NCBI RefSeq assembly: GCF_022570735.2
Contig: NZ_JANCNS010000001.1
Coordinates: 1,426,001 to 1,490,000 of the forward strand
Reading direction: 5' to 3'
Source of the DNA: Christiangramia oceanisediminis
GTDB lineage: Bacteria; Bacteroidota; Bacteroidia; Flavobacteriales; Flavobacteriaceae
Length of the DNA: 64,000 nt
Both the position numbers and the translations under genes were made by a program. Positions 50,125 through 59,887 of the stretch are shown here, piece after piece (position 1 is the stretch's first letter; every line of letters starts with the position of its first letter). The notes under the pieces are model-generated. The model did no database searches. It was not told where the DNA came from and saw only the letters and a list, made by a program, of their open reading frames with translations.

Positions 50125-51252
50125 ATGAAAATAGATTATGTAACCATAGGAAACGCCTCTGATATTCATAATTGGTCAGGTTTGGAATATAATATTGCCC
50201 AAACCCTGGGCAATCACGTGGGCCAGGTTAATTATATAGGTAATCTTAAAATCAAAGACTCCTTTTATTCTTTCAATAAAAGGTTACTTTATCGATTATT
50301 TGGCAACAGGATAGTTTGGGCTCGGGAACCTTCTTTTGCACAACAGTGTGCCAATCAGGTAAAATCCCGAATACAAGCAGATACCGATATTGTTTTCTCT
50401 CCAGGAACCGTTGCCACAGCGTTATTAGAAACAAATAAACCAAAAGTTATTTATACTGATATTTGCTTCGCTACCTATTCCAGTACTTATTATTCTGATG
50501 TTAGTAATTTAACGATTCGAAACGGGAATTACCTGGAAAAAAAAGCGCTTGATTCGGCTTCCCTTTCCTTGTTCTCATCTGAGTACGGTGCTAGAACTGC
50601 TATAGATTATTATAACCTGAACCCGGAAAAAGTAAAGGTAGTACCATTTGGTGCTAATATTAATCATAATTTATCAAGAGATGTCATAAAGGAGAAGGTG
50701 CTTCAGAGAAGATATCATGAATGTCATTTAATATTTATCGGAGTTCAATGGGAAAGAAAAGGAGGAGATCTTGCCGTCAAAATAGCTGAGAAACTCAACA
50801 AAATGGGGTTGCGTACTATTTTACATATTGTTGGTATTAAGAAAATTCCTTTGAAAGAAATACCCTGGTTCATCGAGGATCACGGCTTCATAAGTAAAGC
50901 CGATCTGAATGGCGAGAAAAAATTAATAGAATTAATCAGCTCCTGCCATTTCCTACTTTTACCTACCAGGGTAGAAGCTTATGGATTGGTGTTTTGCGAG
51001 GCAAATTCCTTAGGATTACCGGCTGTTACTACCAATGTTGGAGGTATTACTACTATAATCAAAGATGATATTAACGGGAAGATGTTTTCTTTAGAACAAG
51101 AAGATAAGGACTACGCCGATTATATATTTTCAGTTTTCAATGATAGAAATAAATATGTGCAAATGGCCCTTTCTTCTTATGATGAATATGAAGAAAGACT
51201 GAACTGGAATGTCGCCGGGAAAAAGATTGCATGTTTACTTCAGGCTCTATAA
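50125..51252 (+). CDS. Glycosyltransferase family 4
   Basis: A 375-residue GT-B enzyme. The C-terminal domain carries LIFIGVQWERKGGDLAVKIAEKL and LPTRVEAYGLVFCEANSLGLPAVTTNVGG, the E-x7-E nucleotide-sugar region. The N-terminal acceptor domain starts DYVTIGNASDIHNWSGLEYN. Retaining transfer of a sugar to the lipid-linked intermediate is expected. Follows the GT8-like gene after about 100 bp. Confidence 0.85.
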   Translation: MKIDYVTIGNASDIHNWSGLEYNIAQTLGNHVGQVNYIGNLKIKDSFYSFNKRLLYRLFGNRIVWAREPSFAQQCANQVKSRIQADTDIVFSPGTVATALLETNKPKVIYTDICFATYSSTYYSDVSNLTIRNGNYLEKKALDSASLSLFSSEYGARTAIDYYNLNPEKVKVVPFGANINHNLSRDVIKEKVLQRRYHECHLIFIGVQWERKGGDLAVKIAEKLNKMGLRTILHIVGIKKIPLKEIPWFIEDHGFISKADLNGEKKLIELISSCHFLLLPTRVEAYGLVFCEANSLGLPAVTTNVGGITTIIKDDINGKMFSLEQEDKDYADYIFSVFNDRNKYVQMALSSYDEYEERLNWNVAGKKIACLLQAL

Positions 51253-51271
51253 TATCATTTAGCTAATAATT

Positions 51272-52414
51272 TTGATTAAAATCGTCTTCCTTTGCGGTTG
51301 TCTCGAGCCTGGAAAAAATGGTGTGGGAGACTATGTAATAAGCCTCGCAGATGGCCTTATACAAAATAAAGTTCCAGTTGCTATTCTTGCATTAAACGAT
51401 CACTATGTTAAGGAGATTACCTCTCAGGTCATAAATAAGGGGAAAAGTGAGATCAATACATTGAGGATCAATCATAGCCTTGATTCAAAGAGAAGAAAAA
51501 AAATCGCAAAGGAGTGGATCGCCAAGCTGGATCCGGAATGGTTGAGTCTTCAATTTGTTCCTTACTCGTTTAATAAGAAAGGAATTCCAGTTTTTCTTGG
51601 AAACATGCTGAAGAATATAGGTACTGGACGAAAATGGCATATCATGCTTCATGAGATATGGCTTGGTGAGGCCAGGTCAGATCCTTTCAAAAGAAAATTA
51701 ATAGGTCTGTTACAAAAATACCTTACCAGGAATATGATCCTGGCCATAAAGCCGGCGAACATTTTTACAAGCAATAAATTCTATCAGGATTCATTGAATA
51801 AAGTTGGAATTAAAGCCCAGATCGTTCCGATATTTAGTAATATTCCAATGCATGCTAAGGCCTTTGCTCATCTGCTTCCAGAGAAGATTCTGCAGGAAAG
51901 ATCTGATTACCTCATCGCTACCTTCTTTGGTAACATGGTTTTTTCAGAAGAAGTAACCGATCAGGTTTTTAAGCTTAGGCAACTGGTCGAGCTAGAAGGA
52001 AAGAAACTTATTCTTACGCATATTGGTAAGAATGGGCAGGCTGTAGAATATCTTAAATATTGGAATGCAAGGTTTGGAATTGAGACTTATTGCTTAGGGG
52101 AATTTTCAGAAGAGGAGATTTCGGCATACATGCAAAAGATAGATCTGGGCCTGAGTACTTACCCAAAGATCCTTTTGGAAAAAAGTGGAAGTATTGCAGC
52201 TATGTGTTCTAATGGTTTACCCGTTCTTTTATTGAGGAAAAGTTTTGTGAAGGATAACAGGAAATTTGACTGGATCGAGGAGTTAGATGAAATTTCAGGG
52301 CTATCAGAATTTATGTTAAATGCCAGGCCATTGGAGTCTCATGTTGGAATTAATTCGGCTATAGATCAGTATTTAAGCTCATTCCATAGTAAAGAAGAAA
52401 AACTTGCCTTATGA
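51272..52414 (+). CDS. Glycosyltransferase family 4-like protein
   Basis: A 380-residue GT-B-like protein: IVFLCGCLEPGKNGVGDYVISLADGL at the start and a C-terminal part with LGLSTYPKILLEKSGSIAAMCSNGLPVLLL, weaker than the classical E-x7-E motif. No ATG is in place, so TTG at 51272 is the likely start, as with other non-ATG starts in this cluster. The end overlaps the next gene by 4 bp (ATGA). Confidence 0.75.
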   Translation: MIKIVFLCGCLEPGKNGVGDYVISLADGLIQNKVPVAILALNDHYVKEITSQVINKGKSEINTLRINHSLDSKRRKKIAKEWIAKLDPEWLSLQFVPYSFNKKGIPVFLGNMLKNIGTGRKWHIMLHEIWLGEARSDPFKRKLIGLLQKYLTRNMILAIKPANIFTSNKFYQDSLNKVGIKAQIVPIFSNIPMHAKAFAHLLPEKILQERSDYLIATFFGNMVFSEEVTDQVFKLRQLVELEGKKLILTHIGKNGQAVEYLKYWNARFGIETYCLGEFSEEEISAYMQKIDLGLSTYPKILLEKSGSIAAMCSNGLPVLLLRKSFVKDNRKFDWIEELDEISGLSEFMLNARPLESHVGINSAIDQYLSSFHSKEEKLAL

Positions 52415-53304
52415 AAATTGGAGTTTTAGTAACTAATTATAATACCTGGGCCTTAACTTCTCAATGTATTGAAAATACCTTGAAATTTGCTGATGAAGCT
52501 ATAGATCAGGTACTAATAATCGATGATTGTTCTACTGAAAAATTTGAAAATAAATTCGATCAGGTCGAGTTAATTCGAAACTCTGAAAATATAGGCCTGA
52601 TAAAATCACTTAATAAGGGACTTAAAGAAATAAAAACCGACCTGATCCTAATTCTTGATTCTGACGCCTGGCCACTTGAAAACTATGTAAAAAAAATAAA
52701 GGAGTATTTCTCAAATAATCCGGAAATAGGAATTGCGACATTTGAAACCCTAAATGCCAAGGGGAAACCATCCCCCTCATACGTAGCCGAGCCAAGCGTT
52801 TTAAGCCTTTTGCTGGGGCAGCAATTATACAGCCTGTACCTGAAAAAGATACTAAAAAACCCCAGGGAGATCAATGTTTTTACCTGTGCAATGGTCATTC
52901 GCAGAGAGGTCTTGAATGAAATAGGGGTGTTCGATGAAAAATATGATTGGTTGGAGCTTGACCATGACATATGTATGAGAGCAAGCAGGAAAGGTTGGAA
53001 AATTGGTGTGATGCCTATAAGGGCATTTCATCAGGGAAGTGGTACACCACAAAGGATTGGTCAAAGGGTAGTTAGATTCTACAAAAACAGGTGGTATTTG
53101 CTGCGTAAATTTAGAAAAGTAAAACAGGAGCATTTAACGATCTTCTTCATTTGTTTGCGGCTTGGATTGGAGTATATAATTGTTTGGACAATTGGGTCGC
53201 TTTATTACAGGGATATTGATACTATAAGGGAAAAAGCTTATAGTAGGAGAGTGATGATCAAATACTTTTTACTCGGCGAATGGAAAATGGGCAAACTGAA
53301 TTGA
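52411..53304 (+). CDS. Glycosyltransferase family 2
   Basis: A 297-residue GT-A inverting enzyme: IGVLVTNYNTWALTSQCIENTL, the acidic DDCSTEKFENK and LILILDSDAWPLENYVKK (DxD type), then GVFDEKYDWLELDHDICMRA (E/DHD catalytic base region) and AFHQGSGTPQRIGQRVVRFYKNR. It resembles rhamnosyltransferase-like GT2 proteins. A C-terminal hydrophobic stretch (about 240-262) may anchor it at the membrane. Confidence 0.87.
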   Translation: MKIGVLVTNYNTWALTSQCIENTLKFADEAIDQVLIIDDCSTEKFENKFDQVELIRNSENIGLIKSLNKGLKEIKTDLILILDSDAWPLENYVKKIKEYFSNNPEIGIATFETLNAKGKPSPSYVAEPSVLSLLLGQQLYSLYLKKILKNPREINVFTCAMVIRREVLNEIGVFDEKYDWLELDHDICMRASRKGWKIGVMPIRAFHQGSGTPQRIGQRVVRFYKNRWYLLRKFRKVKQEHLTIFFICLRLGLEYIIVWTIGSLYYRDIDTIREKAYSRRVMIKYFLLGEWKMGKLN

Positions 53305-53397
53305 AAAGGTGAAAAAAAATCCTATTCACAGGCTTAATAGATCTTTTAAAAACGAATATTTCCTTCAACTAATCAGGTAAAACTTAATTAGCAGAAT

Positions 53398-54678
53398 ATG
53401 GTCCAGGATGATAGAATTCTAAAGAATTTGAAGTTGTGGGTTTGGATCTACTTCTTTTTGCTGATTTTTGAGGGCGCACTTCGAAAATGGATCCTGCCCC
53501 AATTATCTGAACCTATTCTGATAATAAGAGATCCAGTTGCAATTTTCATCATTTATAAAGCCATAAAAGAAGGCTACTGGAAACCAGGTCCATTGATAAG
53601 TATTATTGTTTTCGTTACGATTTTATCTACCATCCTGGCACTTATCATCGGGCACGGAAACATTTTTGTTGCTCTGTATGGCTTTAGGATAACGGGTATT
53701 CATTTTCCCTTGATTTTTGCAATTGGTAAAATCCTGGAATGGGAAGATGTGGTTAAAATAGGAAAGGTAACCCTATGGTTGACAATTGGAATGACGATTT
53801 TGGTGGGTCTCCAGTTCTTCAGTCCGCAATCAGCCTGGGTCAATAGAGGAATTGGTGGGGATCTTGCTGGTTCTGGTTTTTCAGGAGCAGCCGGTTTCTA
53901 TAGAGTTCCGGGTACTTTTTCCTTTACAAATGGACTCTCTTTTTTTTACGGACTTGCATCTGCCTTCATCATATATTTTTGGATGAACGGAAAGAAGGAT
54001 ATATCTAAAATCCTTTTAACCTCGGCGACGATCGCCTTATTAGCAGCAATTCCTTTGAGTATTAGCCGGAGTGTACTGTTTCACCTCGCTGTAACCTTGG
54101 TTTTTTGCATTGCAATCTCCAGGAATAATCCTGCTGTTATTACAAGAATAATTACGATTGGGGTTTTTGGGATGATTTTATTGGTGGTTCTGAATAATTT
54201 TGAATTCTTTAGAACAGCCACCGGAGCTTTTTCGGAAAGGTTTACAAATGCTAATAGGTCTGAAGGAGGAGTTGAAGGCGTATTTATTGACAGATTCCTG
54301 GGAGGAATGTATAATGCCATTACAGATGATTCTTTTGCATTCTGGGGGAACGGTCTTGGAATGGGAACTAATGCAGGGGCCAAAATTATGACTGGTAAAA
54401 GAGAATTCTTGCTTGCAGAGGGTGAATGGGGTCGTATTATTGGAGAAATGGGTTTAATTCTTGGCCTGCTTATTATTTTAATTAGAGGCGGAGTTGTTTT
54501 ACAATTGATTGTAGAATCCTGGAGATCGGTAAAGAAAAGCAATATCCTTCCGTGGTTATTAATGAGTTTTGGGATGTTTATTATTTTACAGGGTCAATGG
54601 GCCCAACCCACAGCCTTAGGTTTTAGTGTCCTTGCCGGCGGCCTTATAATCGCTTCGACGAAACAGGCTTCCTATTAA
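53398..54678 (+). CDS. O-antigen polymerase/ligase-like membrane protein
   Basis: A 426-residue protein with about 11-12 spans and a larger loop around residues 270-340 containing SERFTNANRSEGGVEGVFIDRFLGG, in the style of Wzy/WaaL proteins; early motif LRKWILPQL. It would polymerise or ligate repeat units on the periplasmic side. Wzy and WaaL cannot be separated by sequence alone; in a cluster with a Wzx-like flippase, polymerase is the simpler reading. Confidence 0.75.
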   Translation: MVQDDRILKNLKLWVWIYFFLLIFEGALRKWILPQLSEPILIIRDPVAIFIIYKAIKEGYWKPGPLISIIVFVTILSTILALIIGHGNIFVALYGFRITGIHFPLIFAIGKILEWEDVVKIGKVTLWLTIGMTILVGLQFFSPQSAWVNRGIGGDLAGSGFSGAAGFYRVPGTFSFTNGLSFFYGLASAFIIYFWMNGKKDISKILLTSATIALLAAIPLSISRSVLFHLAVTLVFCIAISRNNPAVITRIITIGVFGMILLVVLNNFEFFRTATGAFSERFTNANRSEGGVEGVFIDRFLGGMYNAITDDSFAFWGNGLGMGTNAGAKIMTGKREFLLAEGEWGRIIGEMGLILGLLIILIRGGVVLQLIVESWRSVKKSNILPWLLMSFGMFIILQGQWAQPTALGFSVLAGGLIIASTKQASY

Positions 54679-54761
54679 ATAATCCGATTCCCGGAATACC
54701 AGATTTTTAAATTTTACCCCCATCAATTGAATCATATAGATTCAGGCATTCTTTAAAAGTT

Positions 54762-54870
54762 ATTCGGTTCTCTATTATAGCCAGTGGCTATCTTCCAATT
54801 GCCTCAGACGCAGGGGGGCTTCCTGGGGCGATTGGTTGAGCCGAATAATGAAATGCCAGGTTTCTTATAA
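54762..54870 (+). pseudogene. Frameshifted 3' remnant of a GT4 glycosyltransferase
   Basis: In one frame 54762-54836 reads IRFSIIASGYLPIASDAGGLPGAIG and then hits a stop. The next frame continues VEPNNEMPGFL to a stop at 54868. Together these match the donor-binding end of GT4 enzymes (A-S-G-x-P-I-A-S-D-A-G-G-L-P, then V-E-P-N). No N-terminal part is found in the spacer. It appears to be a decayed gene left between the polymerase and the next transferase. Confidence 0.6.
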
Positions 54871-54882
54871 ATTCTAATTCTT

Positions 54883-56058
54883 ATGCATATCGTCATTTTT
54901 GTACATCCCGGTTTCCAGAAATCTCAAAGTATGCCCAGATATGCAAACTTACTTATCGAGGGAATGAGAAATAGAAAACATGAAGTTGAAGTATGGACAG
55001 CCAAAAGTTACTTTTACAAGCTACCATCCCCGGCCTTCATAAAAAAATGGTTAGGTTATCTAGACCAGTTCGTGATTTTTCCAATTCAGGTCAAGTTAAA
55101 GCTACTTAGAAAAGACTTCAATACTTTGTTTGTTTTTACAGACCAGGCATTGGGACCCTGGATGCCATTGGTCTCAAAAAGGCCATTTGTAGTGCATTGC
55201 CATGATTTTCTTGCACAGCGATCAGCTCTTGATCAGATCCATGAAAACAGGGTAAAACTATCAGGAAAAATTTATCAAAGACTAATCAGGAAAGGATACC
55301 GAAAGGCGAAGTATTTTATTTCCATATCTATGAAAACAAGGGATGACTTGCACCTGTTCCTGGGCAATAAAAATCCGGAGATATCAAGAGTGGTGTATAA
55401 CGGACTGAATCAGGATTTTAAACCAGGGAATACAGAAATTGTGCGCCAAAACCTGTCCAAAAGGTTTAATCTTGATCTTAACCAGGGATTTATTTTGCAT
55501 GTAGGGGGAAATCAATTCTATAAAAACCGCAAGGGAGTGCTTAAAATTTACGATACCTGGAGTGATTATTCAGCCAGGGAGTTGCCATTGCTAATGATAG
55601 GATCTGAGCCAGATATGGAATTGCTAGCATTGAGAGAAAAGAGTTCTTATAGATCATCCATTCATTTTCTTACGAATGTTTCAGATGAAAACTTAAGACT
55701 CGCGTACCAGGGAGCTTCGGTTTTTTTATACCCGTCTATTGCAGAGGGTTTTGGCTGGCCAATTGCTGAAGCCATGGCTAGCGGGTGTCCGGTAATTACC
55801 ACTGGCGAACCTCCAATGAATGAGGTTGGAGGAGAGTTTGGCATCTATATACCTAAGATGCCACAAAACGAAGAAGATATGGAGTCCTGGGTTAGGTATT
55901 CGGCCAATGTTCTAAATGAATTTATCGAATTAGAGCCAGTCGAAAAAAATAAACTTAAACGTTCCGGCATTCAGCACGCAAGACGCTTCGACAGGGAACT
56001 GGCCCTGGAAAAGATTGAACAGGTTTATAAGGAAGTCTATCAGCTCAACGAAGTATGA
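54883..56058 (+). CDS. Glycosyltransferase family 4
   Basis: A 391-residue GT-B enzyme with a full C-terminal domain: ILHVGGNQFYKNRKGVLKIY and LYPSIAEGFGWPIAEAMASGCPVITTGEPP, including the E-x7-E pair. The N-terminal domain shows HIVIFVHPGFQKSQSMPRYANLL. Its last codons overlap the start of the next transferase gene (ATGA), so the two are translationally coupled. Confidence 0.9.
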   Translation: MHIVIFVHPGFQKSQSMPRYANLLIEGMRNRKHEVEVWTAKSYFYKLPSPAFIKKWLGYLDQFVIFPIQVKLKLLRKDFNTLFVFTDQALGPWMPLVSKRPFVVHCHDFLAQRSALDQIHENRVKLSGKIYQRLIRKGYRKAKYFISISMKTRDDLHLFLGNKNPEISRVVYNGLNQDFKPGNTEIVRQNLSKRFNLDLNQGFILHVGGNQFYKNRKGVLKIYDTWSDYSARELPLLMIGSEPDMELLALREKSSYRSSIHFLTNVSDENLRLAYQGASVFLYPSIAEGFGWPIAEAMASGCPVITTGEPPMNEVGGEFGIYIPKMPQNEEDMESWVRYSANVLNEFIELEPVEKNKLKRSGIQHARRFDRELALEKIEQVYKEVYQLNEV

Positions 56059-57272
56059 ATTATTTAAGAATTATAGCAACCATGGATCCAAAAAGCGGTG
56101 GTCCATGCCAGGGAATCAGGAATAGTGTGCCTGTGCAAAAAAAGGCCGGAATTGAAAATGAGGTGCTTTGTTTTGATGATCCGAATGCTGAATTTTTAAA
56201 ACAAAGCGATCTGCTAATCCATGCCCTGGGCCCGGCGATAGGGCCTTACGCTTTTTCGAAAGGATTAAAGCCCTGGCTTGAGGAAAATTTGAAACGATTT
56301 GATGTTGCAATAATTCACGGGTTGTGGTTGTATAACAGCTATGGGACGTTTAAAGTTTGGAATGCCCTGAAAAAAAGAAATAAGAAAGTACCCGAGCTTT
56401 TTGTTATGCCTCATGGGATGCTGGATCCTTATTTTCAAAAAGCCAGGTCAAGAAAACTGAAAGCCATTAGGAACTGGTTTTTCTGGAATATAATTGAAAA
56501 ACAAGTGGTGAACGGTGCCAGTGGTTTGTTATTCACCTGTGAAAGAGAACTGGAACTGGCAAGGGAAACATTTAATCACTATAAGCCAAAAAAGGAATTG
56601 AACGTAGGATATGGAATTCCTCAACCTCCGGATTTCGATAAAAAAGTCAGTAAGGTTTTCTACAGAAAATGTGCAGGTTTATCCAGAAAACCTTTCTGGT
56701 TATTCCTTAGCAGAATTCATCCTAAGAAGGGGGTAGACATCCTCGTAGAAGCTTATACCAGATTGAAGGCTGAAAATTTTGAAGTACCAGAACTGGTGAT
56801 CGCCGGTCCTGGTCTGGATACCAAATTCGGCTTTAAAATTCGTGAAATGGGTAAAAAGCAAGGAATATATTTCCCAGGTATGCTCACTGGTTTTGAAAAA
56901 TGGTCGGCTTTTCATTTATGCGAAATCTTTATTTTGCCCAGTCACCAGGAAAATTTTGGAATCGCCATAGTAGAAGCTATGGCATGTAAAAAGCCGGTGC
57001 TAATCACCGATAAGGTAAATATCTGGAAAGAAATTAGTACTGAAAATGCGGGTTATATTTCAAAAGATAATAAACAGGGAGTCTATGAAATGCTTAAAAA
57101 CTGGTACCACATGAAATTGGCTGAAAAGGCCGAAATAAGTTCGAACGCATTCAAATTGTATTTGAACAAATTTTGTGTTGAAAAGACAGCCAGGAATATG
57201 GTTCATCAAATTGAAAATGGTGAAAAGATCGAAACGGAACCATTTACCCGGTTTTTGAGAATGGATGCCTAG
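56055..57272 (+). CDS. Glycosyltransferase family 4
   Basis: A 405-residue GT-B enzyme: N-terminal MDPKSGGPCQGIRNSVPVQKKAG, C-terminal LFLSRIHPKKGVDILVEAYTRL and LPSHQENFGIAIVEAMACKKPVLIT with E-x7-E. The 'SGGPCQGIR' start resembles WcaI-like transferases of other Bacteroidetes clusters. It overlaps its neighbours on both sides, by 4 bp and by 8 bp (if the first ATG of the next gene is used). Confidence 0.9.
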   Translation: MNYLRIIATMDPKSGGPCQGIRNSVPVQKKAGIENEVLCFDDPNAEFLKQSDLLIHALGPAIGPYAFSKGLKPWLEENLKRFDVAIIHGLWLYNSYGTFKVWNALKKRNKKVPELFVMPHGMLDPYFQKARSRKLKAIRNWFFWNIIEKQVVNGASGLLFTCERELELARETFNHYKPKKELNVGYGIPQPPDFDKKVSKVFYRKCAGLSRKPFWLFLSRIHPKKGVDILVEAYTRLKAENFEVPELVIAGPGLDTKFGFKIREMGKKQGIYFPGMLTGFEKWSAFHLCEIFILPSHQENFGIAIVEAMACKKPVLITDKVNIWKEISTENAGYISKDNKQGVYEMLKNWYHMKLAEKAEISSNAFKLYLNKFCVEKTARNMVHQIENGEKIETEPFTRFLRMDA

Positions 57273-58269
57273 GTTAAGAACAGGAATGAGCTCGAAATAT
57301 TCAAACTATAAAGTTTCAGTAATTATACCTGCTTTTAATGCAGAGAAATACATAATAAGGTGTCTGGAAAGTGTGACCAGGCAAACCTATAGGAATATCG
57401 AGATCATTATTTTAAACGATGGTAGTACTGATGCCACACAATCATTGGTTGAAGAATTTTCTGAATTTGACGATAGGATAATTTGCATTAACAAGCAAAA
57501 TTCAGGAACCTATGCTACACGTAGGCTGGGATTTTCAAAAGCTTCCGGTGCCTATATTTTGAATGTTGATTCAGATGATTTTCTTGAAAAAAATGCCCTG
57601 GAAAATTTAATGGCTAAAATGGTTTCTACCAAAGCGAATTTGGTTGTAGGGAACCACAACCAAATAATCAGGGGTAGGAAGAGATTAGTGGTAAATGAAT
57701 TACCCGCCACACATACGAAAACCGAGTTGTTAAGAAGCCTTCTTAAAAATGAAATAAAGGGCTACATCTGGGGAAAATTATATAAAAAGGAATTACTGCT
57801 GGATCTGGATTACAGGGTTGATAATACACTTCAGGAAGACTTTTTGGCCAATCTTCATGTATTCTTAACGAAAAATGTCAAGATCGCTCAGGTGGATGTT
57901 CCGGTTTATAATTATCTGGTTCATCCTCATAGTGCTAATTCTTCTAAGAATAGAAATTTTATTGAAAATGTCATTCAGTTTAATGAGATCGTCGAAGATC
58001 TTTTGAAAACATATAATTATCTGGATCCATTAGCCAAAGAGTTCAAATTATATAAATGCAGAAATTGGGTAGTATATGCCAGGATGGGCGGTAGTCTTGC
58101 GAAAAACAGGAGGTTCATCGAAGAATTCTATCTGGAAAACTACACTTCATTCGCTAAGGCTAATTTGGCTGCCTACCAGAATCTTGAAATGCTGGTATAC
58201 AAACACAATTATTCTGCGGGTAGATTATTGACTCGTTCGTTAAAAAAGATTCAGGAGATCATTTACTAA
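57265..58269 (+). CDS. Glycosyltransferase family 2
   Basis: A 334-residue GT-A enzyme: VSVIIPAFNAEKYIIRCLESV, EIIILNDGSTDATQSLVEEF and the DxD-like ILNVDSDDFLEKNAL. A second ATG at 57286 (MSSKYSNYKVSV) is an equally plausible start and would remove the overlap with the previous gene. The C-terminal ~120 residues are less typical and may bind the acceptor. The acceptor and donor are not predictable. Confidence 0.88.
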   Translation: MPRLRTGMSSKYSNYKVSVIIPAFNAEKYIIRCLESVTRQTYRNIEIIILNDGSTDATQSLVEEFSEFDDRIICINKQNSGTYATRRLGFSKASGAYILNVDSDDFLEKNALENLMAKMVSTKANLVVGNHNQIIRGRKRLVVNELPATHTKTELLRSLLKNEIKGYIWGKLYKKELLLDLDYRVDNTLQEDFLANLHVFLTKNVKIAQVDVPVYNYLVHPHSANSSKNRNFIENVIQFNEIVEDLLKTYNYLDPLAKEFKLYKCRNWVVYARMGGSLAKNRRFIEEFYLENYTSFAKANLAAYQNLEMLVYKHNYSAGRLLTRSLKKIQEIIY

Positions 58270-58271
58270 AT

Positions 58272-58874
58272 ATGGAAAGGCTAAGTGTAGAAACAGTAAG
58301 TTTTAGTATTGGAAACAAAATCCTAAGGGTTTTGTGGAAAATCTCCTGTTTTATATTGATCAGGCCTTTCTCATTAAACATTTTTAGGGGATGGAGGTGT
58401 TTTGTTCTACGTGTTTTTGGTGCAAATATAGGCAGACAGTCGAATGTGCGTTCAACGGTGAAAATCTGGGCACCCTGGAATCTAAGATTAGGAAGTTTTT
58501 CAAGTATAGGTCCTGGGACAGAAATTTATAACCAGGGTGTAATTACTATTGGGGATAGAAGTATTATATCCCAGAAATCTTATTTATGTGCTTCCACGCA
58601 TGATTTCACACTTAGGAATTTCCCATTAGAAAAAAGGCCTATTCATATTGGTGATCAGGTGTGGATTGCTGCAGATGCCTTCATAGGTCCAGGAGTCGTG
58701 GTAGGTGAAGGGGCGGTGGTAGGAGCCCGTTCTGCTGTTTTTAAAAATGTTGAACCATGGACAGTGGTTGGCGGCAATCCGGCAAATTTTCTAAAAGATA
58801 GAAAACTCAGGGTGAATGGATCGGTAAAGCCTGGAATGATTATTAAAAAATCTACACCGACCAAACCTGTTTAA
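58272..58874 (+). CDS. WcaF-type acyltransferase with left-handed beta-helix
   Basis: A 200-residue hexapeptide-repeat transferase resembling colanic-acid acetyltransferase WcaF: FRGWRCFVLRVFGANIGRQSNV, hexads IGPGTEIYNQGVITIGDRSI and IGPGVVVGEGAVVGARSAVF, catalytic-type His in CASTHDFTLRN, and ending VVGGNPANFLKDRKL. It would O-acetylate a sugar of the repeat unit using acetyl-CoA. It lies 2 bp after the GT2 stop codon. Confidence 0.88.
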   Translation: MERLSVETVSFSIGNKILRVLWKISCFILIRPFSLNIFRGWRCFVLRVFGANIGRQSNVRSTVKIWAPWNLRLGSFSSIGPGTEIYNQGVITIGDRSIISQKSYLCASTHDFTLRNFPLEKRPIHIGDQVWIAADAFIGPGVVVGEGAVVGARSAVFKNVEPWTVVGGNPANFLKDRKLRVNGSVKPGMIIKKSTPTKPV

Positions 58875-58915
58875 TTTATAAATCCCCAGAAAAATCAAAC
58901 TAATAGTGAATTAAG

Positions 58916-59767
58916 ATGGTATCTGTTATTATTCTTACAAAGAACGAAGAATATGATCTGGGCAGATGTCTCGATTCTTTGAAATGGACAGACGATGTTC
59001 ATGTTCTGGATTCAGGGAGTGAGGACCGCACCATCGAAATAGCCCGGTTATATGGTGCCCAGGTAGCCTGCCATCCATTCGAAAGCTTTGGAAAGCAAAG
59101 AAATTACGCGCTTCAAAATCTGAATTTAAAATATGAGTGGATCCTCTTTCTGGATGCAGATGAGGTGGTCACCACAGCATTCAAGAAGGAAGTTTTAAGA
59201 TCCATTACAAAGGCCAGTGAAAATATTGCAGGTTTTTATTGCTGCTGGAAGATGATGCTGGAAGGTCAATGGCTGAAATATTGCGATAATTATCCAAAAT
59301 GGCAATTCCGATTATTAAGAAAGGGAAGGGCTTTTTTTATCGATTTTGGTCACGGCCAGAAAGAAGGTGAGATAGATGGTGAATTGGGTTATATTAAAGA
59401 ACCCTACCTGCATTACAGCTTTTCCAAAGGCTGGACAGAATGGCTGAATAGGCACAACAGATATTCCACCCTGGAAGCGAAAGCCAGATTGAATAGTTGC
59501 CCTCCGTTTCGAAATATTTTCAGGAAAAATTCCAGTATAAGGAATCCTGCACTAAAATCCTGGCTTATTAGAGTTCCAGGATGGCCCCTGCTCCGGTTTA
59601 TTCATGCCTACTTTTTAAACCTGGGATTCCTAGAAGGTTCACCAGGTTTTATTTACTGCGTTAATATGGCATATCATGAGTTCCTGATATATATTAAAAT
59701 ACGTGAACTAAAGAGAAAAAATATCACCCAGGAACTTCTCCCAGATCCCGCCCAAACATATAAGTAA
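58916..59767 (+). CDS. Glycosyltransferase family 2, WaaE/KdtX-like
   Basis: A 283-residue GT2 enzyme of the LPS-core beta-glucosyltransferase type: VSVIILTKNEEYDLGRCLDSLKWTDDVHVLDSGSEDRT, KYEWILFLDADEVVT and WQFRLLRKGRAFFIDFGHGQKEG. Enzymes of this type commonly act early, on lipid-linked or core acceptors. It is the last gene of the cluster before the large surface protein. Confidence 0.87.
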   Translation: MVSVIILTKNEEYDLGRCLDSLKWTDDVHVLDSGSEDRTIEIARLYGAQVACHPFESFGKQRNYALQNLNLKYEWILFLDADEVVTTAFKKEVLRSITKASENIAGFYCCWKMMLEGQWLKYCDNYPKWQFRLLRKGRAFFIDFGHGQKEGEIDGELGYIKEPYLHYSFSKGWTEWLNRHNRYSTLEAKARLNSCPPFRNIFRKNSSIRNPALKSWLIRVPGWPLLRFIHAYFLNLGFLEGSPGFIYCVNMAYHEFLIYIKIRELKRKNITQELLPDPAQTYK

Positions 59768-59887
59768 TCACTGTTCCACTTACAGCTAAAAGCTGATCCA
59801 AAAATAAGGCTTCTCCCCATTTATCTTTTTTACAAGAAAAGGGAGGCCCCCCTAACTGATTAATTAACTTTTCTTAATTCTAAAGGT

